From: an uncultured Lachnospiraceae bacterium
Lineage (GTDB): Bacteria; Bacillota; Clostridia; Lachnospirales; Lachnospiraceae
NCBI GenBank assembly: GCA_946546945.1
Contig: CAMNOU010000022.1
Location: forward strand, 1 to 37,838
Length of the DNA: 37,838 bases
Direction of reading: 5' to 3'
Under the pieces are notes generated by a model. The model was not told the DNA's origin. It ran no database searches and saw nothing but the letters and a program-made list of their open reading frames with translations. Numbering within the stretch: the stretch's first letter is position 1; the number at the start of each line of letters is the position of its first letter. Below, piece after piece: positions 1 through 7,826 of this stretch. The translations under genes were made by a program, and so were the position numbers.

Positions 1-54
1 CTGCTTTGCTTCTTTTAACCATGCATCCATGGAGGGGGATTGCTTCTTTTCCAT
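1..54 (-). CDS. MoaE-like molybdenum cofactor protein, N-terminal 18 residues only
   Basis: Partial gene running off the left edge. Reading the minus strand from the ATG at 54, 18 codons are open and give MEKKQSPSMDAWLKEAKQ. A good ribosome binding site (GGAAGGAAA) lies just upstream. The P-S-M-D-x-W-L-x-E-A-K opening resembles the start of short MoaE-related proteins of Clostridia, but 18 residues are too few to be firm. It follows the ACT-domain gene on the same strand after about 60 bases, so the two may be co-transcribed. The family name is recalled, not tested. An unrelated protein remains possible; that a gene starts here is better supported than its name. Confidence 0.45.
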   Translation of the reverse strand, partial: MEKKQSPSMDAWLKEAKQ

Positions 55-117
55 CTTTTATTTCCTTCCTTCCTAAATCTTTATCTATTCAGAACTTTCC
101 AAATTGCCTGAATCCAT

Positions 118-522
118 CTATACCATCGAATATCCCATTCGTTTCAGGGAATTCTCCGCTTCATCCATCCGGTCACAGTGCATAATCACTGTCGGCCATC
201 CGGTATAGCGGTTGTAGGACATATACAGATAATCGACCGTAATATCCATATCCCGAATAATCTTAAGCAGGTACTCCAGTGCGCCCGGTTCATCCGGAAT
301 CTCAACACCGAGAACTTGAGATTTCTGACAAAGATATCCTGCTTTTTCAAGAATTTGAGACGTCTTTTCCGAGTCGGAGACCAAAAGCCGTACGATCCCG
401 TACTCTGCGCTCCCGGTGGCCATCAGGCCGGAGAGGTTGATAGACTCGCCCGAAAAGAGCGAAATCAGGTCATAAATAGAACCCTTCGTATTTTCCATAA
501 AAACAGACACTTGCTTTAACAT
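118..522 (-). CDS. ACT-domain amino-acid-binding protein
   Basis: A 134-residue protein made of two ACT-like modules. The first begins KQVSVFMENTKGSIYDLISL and the second LGVEIPDEPGALEYLLKII; the P-G-A-L turn is the usual ligand-side signature of ACT domains. Small stand-alone ACT proteins of this size in Clostridia are thought to sense amino acids, often aromatic or branched ones, and no enzyme domain is attached. The ATG at 522 is chosen because family members begin M-x-K-Q-x-S-V-F and AAGGA lies upstream. The frame stays open to a TTG at 546, which would add eight residues. A TTGACA/TAAAAT promoter sits at 555-583. The domain is well supported; the ligand is unknown. Confidence 0.85.
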   Translation of the reverse strand: MLKQVSVFMENTKGSIYDLISLFSGESINLSGLMATGSAEYGIVRLLVSDSEKTSQILEKAGYLCQKSQVLGVEIPDEPGALEYLLKIIRDMDITVDYLYMSYNRYTGWPTVIMHCDRMDEAENSLKRMGYSMV

Positions 523-554
523 GCTGCATCGTATCCTTTCTGTCAATTATGTCA

Positions 555-583
555 ATTTTATCAATTCAAAACATTTCTGTCAA
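555..583 (-). promoter_or_regulatory. Sigma-A-type promoter of the ACT-domain gene
   Basis: On the minus strand TTGACA (583-578) and TAAAAT (560-555) are separated by exactly 17 bases, about 30 bases upstream of the ACT gene start. The 11-base string TTTCTGTCAAT (plus strand) occurs at both 537-547 and 574-584, giving a direct repeat that brackets the promoter and could be an operator; that role is inference. Confidence 0.65.
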
Positions 584-644
584 TGATGTCGGGATTCAGT
601 ATAAAATTCATGGATCCTCATGAATAAGCCATTTATAATTAAAC

Positions 645-673
645 TTGATATAAAAATATATCTATGCTATATA
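645..673 (+). promoter_or_regulatory. Probable promoter of the carbohydrate ABC operon
   Basis: TTGATA (645-650) and TATATA (668-673) are 17 bases apart in a very AT-rich stretch. Transcription from here would give a leader of about 120 bases before the first gene. That leader holds AAGGAG at 713-718 followed by a tiny open frame (TTG at 727, five codons, or ATG at 719, eight codons), which might be a leader peptide or chance. The sequence is AT-rich enough that other -10-like boxes exist, so the exact site is uncertain. Confidence 0.4.
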
Positions 674-800
674 TAAAGATAATATAAATATATAAATAAT
701 TAGTATATATAAAGGAGATGATTCCATTGCATATTTATAGATGAAAATATAGTATTTTAAATCATAATTATTCTGTTTATGTATAGAATCGGAGGATGTT

Positions 801-2102
801 ATGAACGGAAAACCGGTATTAGCCTTAGCTTTGGTTTCTATGTTGCTGTTATGCGAAGGGTGTCAAATACAGTCAACTGAAGGTGAAGTATTATCGTCGA
901 CAGGTGAACAAGTTTCGAATAATGGGAAAGTTACACATGAGGATGGGATACTGAAAATCTGCACTGATTCCGGATGCAAGGATAGTGCGCGTCAGCTTGT
1001 TGATGTGTGGGAAAGGCTGAACCACAATTCGCGGGCAGAATTGATTGTGATTCCACAGGATACATCTGCGGCGGAGACAATGATTTCAGAGATGCGAACA
1101 GAAACGTTGTCCGGTAAGGGGCCGGATGTTTTTCTTTTACAATGTGCAAATCCTAATACCGCAGATGATTTGCCGCTCCTCTTTTCAAATCCCGAAAAAA
1201 TGATGTATTCAGACGTTTTTCTTCCTCTGGACTCTCTGATGGAAAAAGCGGAATATTTGAAGACCGAGAATCTGAACCCGAAAATTCTTGAGGCGGGAAA
1301 GACACAGGAAGGACGAATGATTCTGCCGGTCTGCTATGATTATTACGTGTATGCGTTCCCGGAAAATGAACTAACTATCAAAGAAAAAATATCTTCATGG
1401 AAAGACCTGATGGACTGTAATGATCCAAAGGTGATGAGTGCTGTTTCCTCCAGGATTTTTTCGCAGTTTTATGATATCCCTGGAAAGTATGTAGATTATG
1501 ATAATGAGGAGCCGGTTCTGACTGAAAAGGAGCTTTTGCAGTTAGCAGAAGAAGCTGCTGATTATCAGGAGAAGGGGTGGAAATTTGTCGGAGAAGAAGA
1601 GACATTGCCAAATGTATATAGTCTTGGAGATGGAATGTTTTCTGATCTTGAAAAGGACGCAAAGAATGCACACGTCATATTTGGACTGGCGAATACAGAA
1701 GGCGGTATTACTGCAAATATAACCTTGTATGCCGCAATTAATCGAAACACTCAGCAACCCGAAAAAGCATTCTCGTTTCTTGATTTGCTCTTCAGCGATG
1801 AGATTACCAGTGGGAAAGGATTCTCTGACGGAGATGCTGTTTTTGGAAATTTAATTACATTTCCAGAAGGCTTTTCAATCTGCAATCATGTGCTTGAGAA
1901 AGCGTGCAGCCGTATCTCAGAGGAGGACGCAAAGGCCGTAAAGGAGATGAATGAAAGAATCAATGCGGTTCGGTTTCACTGTGATCTGGATAAAGAGATG
2001 AATGACTTGTTCCGAAAGGTCAGCGGTACGGATGATGAACGTGAACGTGAAAACGAAGTGAACCAGGTTTATGATAAGATATGGATGATTCTCTCAGAGT
2101 AG
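801..2102 (+). CDS. Carbohydrate ABC transporter substrate-binding lipoprotein
   Basis: A 433-residue exported protein. It has a short charged N-terminus, a hydrophobic run (VLALALVSMLLL) and cysteines at 18 and 21; Cys21, preceded by Gly, is the likelier lipidation site, although CEGC is a poor lipobox. Downstream features fit family-1 extracellular solute-binding proteins: a DVFLLQ strand near residue 110, an ILPVCYDYYVYAF segment near 175, and a C-terminal helical part with NTQQPEKAFSFLDLLFS. Proteins of this group bind sugars or oligosaccharides and hand them to the two permeases that follow. The start is fixed by CGGAGGATGTT immediately before the ATG. No sugar specificity can be read. 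Its last codons contain a 15-base sequence repeated at the next gene's start. Confidence 0.85.
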   Translation: MNGKPVLALALVSMLLLCEGCQIQSTEGEVLSSTGEQVSNNGKVTHEDGILKICTDSGCKDSARQLVDVWERLNHNSRAELIVIPQDTSAAETMISEMRTETLSGKGPDVFLLQCANPNTADDLPLLFSNPEKMMYSDVFLPLDSLMEKAEYLKTENLNPKILEAGKTQEGRMILPVCYDYYVYAFPENELTIKEKISSWKDLMDCNDPKVMSAVSSRIFSQFYDIPGKYVDYDNEEPVLTEKELLQLAEEAADYQEKGWKFVGEEETLPNVYSLGDGMFSDLEKDAKNAHVIFGLANTEGGITANITLYAAINRNTQQPEKAFSFLDLLFSDEITSGKGFSDGDAVFGNLITFPEGFSICNHVLEKACSRISEEDAKAVKEMNERINAVRFHCDLDKEMNDLFRKVSGTDDERERENEVNQVYDKIWMILSE

Positions 2103-2106
2103 AGAT

Positions 2107-2979
2107 ATGGATGATTCGATGAAGAAATATGTGAAAAATGCGTTAAAAGGATATGGGTTTATTGCACCCATAATGATCGGATGCTTTATTTTCTATATTA
2201 TTCCCTTCGGTTTTGTTTTAAAATACTCTGTAAGAAGCGGGTCTAGTGCAGATGGTATTTTTATAGGACTTGAGAATTACAGGCGGTTGATATCCAGCGG
2301 AACCTTTCGGATGGCTTTTGGGAATACATTCCGTTTCCTTCTAATTGGTCTTCCTCTGATTCTTGTTTTTTCATATGCCATAGCATTGATTCTGAAAATT
2401 CATATCGAGAAGCATAAATTGCTGAAATCCGTATTTCTTCTGCCGTTCATTATGCCTGTTGCAGGAACTGTTGTACTGGTTGAATATTTTTTTGCGCAGG
2501 AGGGGATATTGAACCAGGCGTTATATACATGGGGGCTTCCGCTGATTAACTGGTTAGAGTCTCCGCATGCGTTTTGGATTGTTATGCTTCTGTATTTATG
2601 GAAAAATACCGGGTATAGTGTGGTGTTGCTGCTTGCAGGTTTGATGGCTATTCCAAAAGATCAGTATGATTCTGCTGAGTTAGAGGGTGCAAATGTGATA
2701 CAGAAATTTCTGTATATAACATCTCCGCAGATGTGGTATTCTGTTTTTTTGGCGGTATTATTCTCAATGATCAATGCATTTAAGTGTTTCAGAGAGATTT
2801 TCCTGATTGGCGGAGAACATCCGAACCGGAGTATCTATATGCTTCAGCATTTTTTGAACAACAGTTTTGAAAACCTTAATTACAGAAAATTGTCAACCGC
2901 ATCCGTTCTATTATTTGCTGTGATTGTGCTTATTGTGGGAGTGATTTATGTATGGTTGATGAAAAAAGGAGATGAGTAG
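2107..2979 (+). CDS. Carbohydrate ABC transporter permease, MalF/UgpA type
   Basis: A 290-residue membrane protein with about six helices; the first is GFIAPIMIGCFIFYIIPFGFVL. The cytoplasmic loop that docks the ATPase is visible as SAELEGANVIQKFLYITSP, matching the EAA-loop consensus of binding-protein-dependent permeases. It pairs with the next gene to form the membrane channel for the upstream lipoprotein. The ATG at 2107 is four bases after the preceding stop but has only a weak ribosome binding site. An in-frame ATG at 2119 is an alternative. No ATPase gene lies nearby; many Firmicute sugar importers share one ATPase of the MsmX type encoded elsewhere. Confidence 0.9.
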   Translation: MDDSMKKYVKNALKGYGFIAPIMIGCFIFYIIPFGFVLKYSVRSGSSADGIFIGLENYRRLISSGTFRMAFGNTFRFLLIGLPLILVFSYAIALILKIHIEKHKLLKSVFLLPFIMPVAGTVVLVEYFFAQEGILNQALYTWGLPLINWLESPHAFWIVMLLYLWKNTGYSVVLLLAGLMAIPKDQYDSAELEGANVIQKFLYITSPQMWYSVFLAVLFSMINAFKCFREIFLIGGEHPNRSIYMLQHFLNNSFENLNYRKLSTASVLLFAVIVLIVGVIYVWLMKKGDE

Positions 2980-2982
2980 TAC

Positions 2983-3765
2983 GTGAATAATAAAACAACA
3001 GCAGAAGTATGGTTAAAAATATTGATTGCAGCTATTGTATTCGCCTGTACTGTTCCTTTTTTTGTTATTTTCTTGCGAAGCTTTTTGGAGCAGAGCGGAA
3101 GGATTTCAGCCAAAGCATGGTATGAGGTGTTTCTGGGGACACAAGAATACCTTATGCGCTTCTGGGGAAGTCTAATATTGTGCCTCTGCATTACATGGGG
3201 ACAGATTATAGTTTCTGTTCTGGCAGGATATGGATTTGCAAAACGCAGCTTTCCGGGAAGGAAGATTCTATATTTTTTTCTGATGATTATCATGATATTG
3301 CCGCTGCAGGTTACGCTTGTTCCTAATTATCTTATTATGGAAAAAATTCATTTACTCAATACAAGACTTTCGCTTTTTCTGCCGGCTGTTTTTTTCCCAT
3401 TAGGGACAATGATTATAACGGAGAGTTTTCGGGCAGTTCCCGATGATGTGCTAGATGCGGCTAAATTAGATGGATGTGGGGATATACAAATTTTGCGATG
3501 TATTATGATTCCTTTAAATAAGGGAAGTGTGGTCTGTGCCGGATTGCTTTCTTTTTTGGATGCATGGAACATGGTGGAACAACCGGTTGCTTTTCTGAAG
3601 GATTTTGAAAAGTTTCCGATTTCTGTGGCACTTGCATATGCCTCATCATCGAATTTGGCTGTGCAGATGGTATGCTGTATCCTGGTCGTGTTGCCGCCAC
3701 TGTTTCTTTTCCTGTATTTCAATAAGGAATTAGTGGATGGAATAGTGATTGGAGAAAAGAAATGA
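2983..3765 (+). CDS. Carbohydrate ABC transporter permease, MalG/UgpE type
   Basis: A 260-residue, six-helix inner-membrane protein. The MalG-family features are a conserved LAGYGFAKRSFPGRK segment near residues 79-93 and the EAA loop LDAAKLDGCGDIQILRCIM. It is the second half of the sugar channel begun by the preceding gene, three bases upstream. The GTG start at 2983 is preceded by AAAAGGAG at good spacing. The usual MalG-type C-terminus (KELVDGIVIGEKK, compare VxGLTxGAVKG in relatives) is present, so the protein is complete. Its stop overlaps the start of the next gene by four bases (ATGA), which suggests translational coupling with that membrane protein. Confidence 0.92.
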   Translation: MNNKTTAEVWLKILIAAIVFACTVPFFVIFLRSFLEQSGRISAKAWYEVFLGTQEYLMRFWGSLILCLCITWGQIIVSVLAGYGFAKRSFPGRKILYFFLMIIMILPLQVTLVPNYLIMEKIHLLNTRLSLFLPAVFFPLGTMIITESFRAVPDDVLDAAKLDGCGDIQILRCIMIPLNKGSVVCAGLLSFLDAWNMVEQPVAFLKDFEKFPISVALAYASSSNLAVQMVCCILVVLPPLFLFLYFNKELVDGIVIGEKK

Positions 3766-4772
3766 TCAGCAAAAAATGGATACTTTACCTATTTCATAGT
3801 GTATTTGTTTTTTTGGTTATCTGTACATTCTTTTCGGGAAGCATAGAACGGCAAATGACAGCACATGGGCTTTCTGTTCGTGCTGGAGGCCCTGCAGGAG
3901 ATCAGCTTCCGATGGATATATTGATGCAGGATGATGGGGGGATACATCTGTTTTATGCAGAAGAAGGAAGTGGCTGGGAGTACGGAATCCGGGTGCACGA
4001 AATGAATCCAGACAGTTACTGGATTGGAGAAAACCAGGTGACGATTCATGATGGGTACGACTATACATATATTCACTACACTTCTAAACCGATTCAGGAT
4101 GGAGACCTGATTCATCTGACAGAGATAAATGCGAAGGATGCTGAAGATTATTTGATAATCTCACAAGTTGATGGAATCCAGTTTGATGAAACGGAAAGTA
4201 TGCGTGTTTTGGAACAAAAAAACAGTTCATGGCTTATTTTTGCAGCGAACGAAAAACCGTTCATGGAAAATCGTGTAAAATCTGATCTGAGATTATATCA
4301 GAATGTGCGGATTTACAGTCTGGCTGAGATTCGACAGTTTTTTGGAAACTTTGTATTATTATCCTTCGGGTTTGTTTTACTATTATGGACTGTTTTTTTG
4401 GAAATTGGAATCGGGAGAAAGCTTTATCGAAAAGACTTGGGAAACAGCCTGATGATTGAAAGTATACGTATCCTGTTGATGCTAATATTACTGGCAATAC
4501 TATCCAATATGGTTCATTTACCCTCATCTTTGCTTCCTTTAGAAAACATATTTGATATCAGATATTATCTTAATGAGATTTGTAATATCTATGCTCTGTT
4601 GAACAAGTTTCAGGATTCGGTAGTAAGAAGACTGATTTTCTATATTAATTCCCAGGTTTTGATTAGCTGTGGGATTATTCTGGCGGGGATAATTATGATG
4701 CTTGAAAAAAAACGGTGGTATTCTGCCATTGTCCGTATCATGACTGCGAGAAAAAAAGAAAAAAAAGGATAG
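3762..4772 (+). CDS. Membrane protein of unknown function in the sugar ABC operon
   Basis: A 336-residue protein not recognised. It has an N-terminal helix (residues about 6-24), an extracytoplasmic region of about 170 residues rich in acidic and aromatic residues, then three or four helices near 191-214, 226-247 and 292-313, ending in a very basic tail (RKKEKKG). The four-base overlap with the upstream permease and the terminator just after it make it the last gene of the importer operon. Its place suggests a helper for uptake or sensing of the same substrate. It has no ATP-binding motif, so it does not supply the missing ATPase. Function unknown. Confidence 0.75.
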   Translation: MISKKWILYLFHSVFVFLVICTFFSGSIERQMTAHGLSVRAGGPAGDQLPMDILMQDDGGIHLFYAEEGSGWEYGIRVHEMNPDSYWIGENQVTIHDGYDYTYIHYTSKPIQDGDLIHLTEINAKDAEDYLIISQVDGIQFDETESMRVLEQKNSSWLIFAANEKPFMENRVKSDLRLYQNVRIYSLAEIRQFFGNFVLLSFGFVLLLWTVFLEIGIGRKLYRKDLGNSLMIESIRILLMLILLAILSNMVHLPSSLLPLENIFDIRYYLNEICNIYALLNKFQDSVVRRLIFYINSQVLISCGIILAGIIMMLEKKRWYSAIVRIMTARKKEKKG

Positions 4773-4792
4773 AATGATAACAATCAATGTTA

Positions 4793-4819
4793 GGCGGCAG
4801 AAAATCTGCCGCCCTTTTT
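4793..4819 (+). terminator. Intrinsic terminator of the sugar ABC operon
   Basis: A perfect 9-base-pair stem, GGCGGCAGA/TCTGCCGCC with a three-base loop (4793-4813), is followed by CTTTTT. It lies 20 bases after the last gene and just before the stop of the convergent PadR gene. Confidence 0.9.
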
Positions 4820-5167
4820 CTAATCCATTTTTGTATAGTCAAATTCTAATATTTTTTTAATGCCAGTGCTGGCACTTAGATAATCAGTAAGAAGATTTTG
4901 CAAGCGTTCTTCACCCTTTTTTTCAATGTGATAGTATACGCGGGTCATTCGCTTGCCGACTAGTTTCTTGTAGTCGCTGATGCATTCGTTATCAATAAGT
5001 TTATACAAAGCCGGATATAAAGAACCCTCGGGAAACATGAGAAGACCCTCGGAAATTTCTTTGATTAATTGACATATCTCGTATCCGTAGCAGTCACCTT
5101 TTTCTTTTAGAATGTGTAAAAGAAGCATTTCTGCGGAACCTTTTTTAAAATTGTTTTTTGCAGGCAT
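4820..5167 (-). CDS. PadR-family transcriptional regulator
   Basis: A 115-residue winged-helix repressor of the short PadR class. The helix-turn-helix spans residues about 10-60, with the family's hallmark YGYEICQLIKEIS and EGSLYPALYKLIDNECI. The wing follows (RVYYHIEKKGEERL), then a short C-terminal dimerisation helix. PadR proteins usually repress nearby membrane-stress, efflux or small membrane protein genes and often their own promoter. Upstream lies a TTGACT/TATATT promoter, immediately followed by the perfect palindrome AAGTTTAAACTT, which is the likely autoregulatory operator. Two small membrane protein genes lie directly upstream on the same strand and are the obvious candidate partners or targets. 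Confidence 0.92.
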   Translation of the reverse strand: MPAKNNFKKGSAEMLLLHILKEKGDCYGYEICQLIKEISEGLLMFPEGSLYPALYKLIDNECISDYKKLVGKRMTRVYYHIEKKGEERLQNLLTDYLSASTGIKKILEFDYTKMD

Positions 5168-5200
5168 ATTATAAAGTAACTCCGTTTAATAAAATATTTA

Positions 5201-5241
5201 AAGTTTAAACTTAATATATAGGAATTTTAAATAAAAGTCAA
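5201..5241 (-). promoter_or_regulatory. PadR gene promoter with palindromic operator candidate
   Basis: On the minus strand TTGACT (5241-5236) and TATATT (5218-5213) are 17 bases apart. The next 12 bases (5212-5201) are the perfect palindrome AAGTTTAAACTT, covering the expected transcription start. This position suits a repressor binding its own promoter. The promoter match is direct; the operator role is inferred. Confidence 0.65.
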
Positions 5242-5330
5242 CTAAAAGTAAATATATTTACTCTTTATGTGTGTTATGAAAAGGAACCATTTGGACTGCA
5301 GGTCAAGGAAACTTTTCATGGATTTTTCTC

Positions 5331-5714
5331 CTATTCTATTATTTCTGTATAGTATGCAGGTTGATCGTCCATTACGGCTCGGTATGCATTGTAATCGTGT
5401 ATGTATTCCATGAATAATACAACAACAAGGATGGCGAGTATGGACAGAAGAATTCTTTTGATGAAACGATTAGTGCGCAGTCTGGATATCAGATATTCTG
5501 AATCTGTATTCTCATAATAATTGCAAATCAAATCCTGTGGAGAACCAAGATTTCTGTAAAAAGTTTCCTGATTACATTTGGGATCGTCATATTGGATTTC
5601 CTCGAGGTCACGAGCAATGCTTTCCAAAAAACGTTTTTCATATTTCCCATGGATAGGCAACAGAAACCGAATCTCGTTCAGATACAATTCTGCTGCTGTG
5701 TTTTTTCTTTTCAT
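5331..5714 (-). CDS. Small membrane protein, paralogue of its upstream neighbour
   Basis: A 127-residue protein with a soluble N-terminal helical region and one membrane helix (IKRILLSILAILVVVLFMEYI, residues about 85-105), then a short tail. It aligns clearly with the neighbouring 132-residue protein: both share a YLxExxxFLPIH opening, an ELEEI/DLEEIQ helix, a GxPxxxICxYxE motif and the SLISRL/YLISRL lead into the helix. The N-terminal part resembles the small helical domain found in DUF1700-like proteins that travel with PadR regulators. It is the second gene of a pair, 16 bases downstream of its paralogue. Molecular function unknown. Confidence 0.75.
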   Translation of the reverse strand: MKRKNTAAELYLNEIRFLLPIHGKYEKRFLESIARDLEEIQYDDPKCNQETFYRNLGSPQDLICNYYENTDSEYLISRLRTNRFIKRILLSILAILVVVLFMEYIHDYNAYRAVMDDQPAYYTEIIE

Positions 5715-5730
5715 ACTTCACCTCAATTGA

Positions 5731-6129
5731 CTATCTTATATCCTGAGACGGTTGGTCATTTGTCATTTTATAAGGGGGATCTAGTTGTTGTATCTCCCAA
5801 TATGCCTTATAAAAGAATATATGTTTCAGGCTAAAAGTAAGTAGGATTATTACAAGTGTAATCACAATAATTCTTTTGAGAAAGGTACGGATCTTAAGCC
5901 TGGATATCAGGCTTTGAATATCGGATTCTTCAAAGTATCCGCAGACTATTTCCTTTGGGTGGCCAAGTTCCTTGCAGAATACTTCATAATCCGCATTGGG
6001 ACGCTGATTACTGATTTCTTCCAGTTCGCTGGCAATGTGTTGAATAAAAATTTTCTCTTTGTGGCTGTGAATTGGAAGAAATGTCTTTACTTCTTTTAGA
6101 TATTTGCTTTCGGCTTTGTTCTTTTTCAT
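5731..6129 (-). CDS. Small membrane protein, first of a tandem paralogous pair
   Basis: A 132-residue protein beginning MKKNKAESKYLKEVKTFLPI, with a helical domain (residues about 8-70), a G-H-P-K-E-I-V-C-G-Y motif and one membrane helix (KRIIVITLVIILLTFSLKHI, about 86-105). It is homologous along its length to the next gene, so the pair arose by tandem duplication. Small proteins of this type next to a PadR regulator are usually taken to be part of an envelope-response module; that is inference here. A possible promoter (TTGTTT/TAAAAT) lies about 100 bases upstream. Confidence 0.75.
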   Translation of the reverse strand: MKKNKAESKYLKEVKTFLPIHSHKEKIFIQHIASELEEISNQRPNADYEVFCKELGHPKEIVCGYFEESDIQSLISRLKIRTFLKRIIVITLVIILLTFSLKHIFFYKAYWEIQQLDPPYKMTNDQPSQDIR

Positions 6130-6221
6130 AAATTAACCTGATAAAAAGTGATTTGTTATGGAGCTGCGAATGTGAAGCTTTTTTACAACCATATTTGAAA
6201 AAACATATCGATCACAAATAT

Positions 6222-6250
6222 ATTTTATCATTAAAAACAAATGAAAACAA
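6222..6250 (-). promoter_or_regulatory. Possible promoter of the tandem membrane protein genes
   Basis: Minus-strand TTGTTT (6250-6245) and TAAAAT (6227-6222) are 17 bases apart. This would give a leader of about 85 bases. The surrounding stretch is AT-rich, so a chance match cannot be excluded. Confidence 0.35.
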
Positions 6251-6359
6251 TAAATAATTAAAAATATAATATTAAATAATACCTATCTATAATATGCAAA
6301 GGAAATAGATGGAACCGCAAGTGTAGTATCCGGAACAGGAGATTAAGCGAATAATAAAT

Positions 6360-6390
6360 CGGGCAGCCGCACATAAAGCACAGCTGCCCG
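6360..6390 (-). terminator. Probable terminator of the trpB2 gene
   Basis: Eight-base-pair inverted repeat CGGGCAGC/GCTGCCCG eight bases after the trpB2 stop. The downstream strand is only moderately U-rich (ATTTATTATT), so termination may be partial. Confidence 0.55.
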
Positions 6391-6397
6391 CTTTTCC

Positions 6398-7765
6398 TTA
6401 TTCAGTTTTCGGTAATGTTGCGAAGCTTGCTGCAAGTTCTTCATCGGTCGGAATGTAATCTTCCATTTTCCCATCATGGAATTTTTCATAAGCGACCATA
6501 TCAAAATAGCCGGTGCCTGTGAGTCCGAAGAGGATGGTCTCTTCTTCGCCGGTTTCTTTGCACCGCAAGGCTTCGTCGATGGCTGCCTTGATCGCGTGAG
6601 AACTCTCAGGGGCAGGCAGGATGCCTTCTACTCTGGCGAATTCTTCTGCCGCCTTAAAGACTTCGGTCTGCGGTACACTGATGGCATCCATATAGCCGTC
6701 TGCATAGAGCTGGGAGAGTGTCGGGCTCATTCCGTGATAGCGAAGCCCTCCTGCGTGGTTCGGAGCAGGGATGAAGTTGCTGCCGAGGGTATACATTTTT
6801 GCAAGTGGCGTGACCATGCCTGTGTCACAGAAGTCATATGCAAATTTACCTCTTGTCAGGCTCGGGCAGGAGGCCGGTTCAACGGCGATGAAACGGTAGT
6901 CAGCGGTGCCATCCAGTTTTTCGCCCATGAACGGGGCGATGAGGCCTCCCAGATTGGATCCGCCTCCGGCACAGCCGATAATGACATCCGGCTGGATGTT
7001 GTATTTATCCATGGCAATCTTGGCTTCCAGACCGATGACTGACTGATGGAGCATGACCTGATTCAGTACGCTTCCCAGCACATATCGGTAACCGTCCATG
7101 CCGAGCGCGGTCTCAACTGCTTCGGAAATCGCACAGCCAAGACTTCCGCCGGTACCGGGGTGAGCGGCCAGGATTTTCCTGCCAATTTCGGTGGTTTCAG
7201 ACGGAGAAGGCGTAACGCTTGCACCGTAGGTGCGCATGACCTCGCGGCGAAATGGTTTCTGTTCATAGGACACCTTCACCATGAAGACCCTGCAGTCGAT
7301 TCCGAGGTAGGCACAAGCCATGGAAAGAGCGGTCCCCCACTGGCCGGCGCCGGTCTCAGTGGTCACACCTTTCAGTCCCTGATTCTTTGCGTAGTAAGCC
7401 TGGGCAATTGCAGAGTTCAGCTTATGGCTGCCGCTGGTATTGTTCCCTTCGAATTTATAATAGATTTTTGCCGGAGTCTGAAGCTTTTCCTCCAGACAGT
7501 AGGCACGAACGAGCGGAGCCGGCCGGTACATCTTGTAGAACTTCAGGATTTCCTCGGGAATGTCAATATAAAGATTGTCATTATCCAACTCCTGGGCAAT
7601 CAGTTCATCACAGAAGATAGGGGACAGCTCTTCGGGCGTCATGGGTTTGTGGGTGGCCGGATTCAAAAGAGGGGCCGGCTTATTTTTCATTTTTGCCCGG
7701 ACATTGTACCATTGTTTCGGCATCTCTGACTCTTCGAGATAGATTTTGTAGGGAATATTGTTCAT
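6398..7765 (-). CDS. trpB: TrpB2-type tryptophan synthase beta subunit
   Basis: A 455-residue pyridoxal-phosphate enzyme of the stand-alone TrpB2 class, longer than the roughly 400-residue TrpB1 that pairs with TrpA. The cofactor lysine is Lys115 in GSHKLN, followed by the ETGAGQWG substrate loop and the GCAGGGSNLGG phosphate-binding loop; the C-terminal GLTGTGYFD is also conserved. The reaction is indole plus serine to tryptophan, though some TrpB2 enzymes prefer other acceptors or donors. No trpA or other trp gene is near, so indole salvage is likely. The ATG at 7765 is preferred over one at 7783 because GGAGGA lies seven bases before it. A perfect promoter and a T-box-like motif lie upstream. 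Confidence 0.92.
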   Translation of the reverse strand: MNNIPYKIYLEESEMPKQWYNVRAKMKNKPAPLLNPATHKPMTPEELSPIFCDELIAQELDNDNLYIDIPEEILKFYKMYRPAPLVRAYCLEEKLQTPAKIYYKFEGNNTSGSHKLNSAIAQAYYAKNQGLKGVTTETGAGQWGTALSMACAYLGIDCRVFMVKVSYEQKPFRREVMRTYGASVTPSPSETTEIGRKILAAHPGTGGSLGCAISEAVETALGMDGYRYVLGSVLNQVMLHQSVIGLEAKIAMDKYNIQPDVIIGCAGGGSNLGGLIAPFMGEKLDGTADYRFIAVEPASCPSLTRGKFAYDFCDTGMVTPLAKMYTLGSNFIPAPNHAGGLRYHGMSPTLSQLYADGYMDAISVPQTEVFKAAEEFARVEGILPAPESSHAIKAAIDEALRCKETGEEETILFGLTGTGYFDMVAYEKFHDGKMEDYIPTDEELAASFATLPKTE

Positions 7766-7783
7766 ACAGGGTTCCTCCTTCAT

Positions 7784-7800
7784 CCTGCGATACCACCTGA
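7784..7800 (-). promoter_or_regulatory. T-box-like core motif in the trpB2 leader
   Basis: Reading the minus strand, AGGTGGTATCGCAGG lies just ahead of the ribosome binding site. It closely resembles the conserved T-box sequence (AGGGTGGNACCGCG) that binds the uncharged tRNA acceptor end. An upstream GCGA-N4-TCGC hairpin could pair like an antiterminator flank. The apparent promoter leaves a leader of only about 55 bases, too short for the tRNA-reading stem I, so this looks like a remnant or a chance match. Confidence 0.4.
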
Positions 7801-7826
7801 TTTAGCGAATGCTCGCTTTTGCATAA

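Noticed and set aside
719..744. A tiny leader open frame (MIPLHIYR or MHIYR) after AAGGAG in the sugar operon leader
   Set aside because: Only eight codons, no repeated amino acid or attenuator hairpin after it, and spacing is poor for the ATG. Kept only as a remark under the promoter.
6476..7729. Two plus-strand open frames of 188 and 227 codons opposite trpB2
   Set aside because: The minus strand encodes an intact 455-residue TrpB2 with all motifs; the plus frames have no promoter or homology that I recognise.
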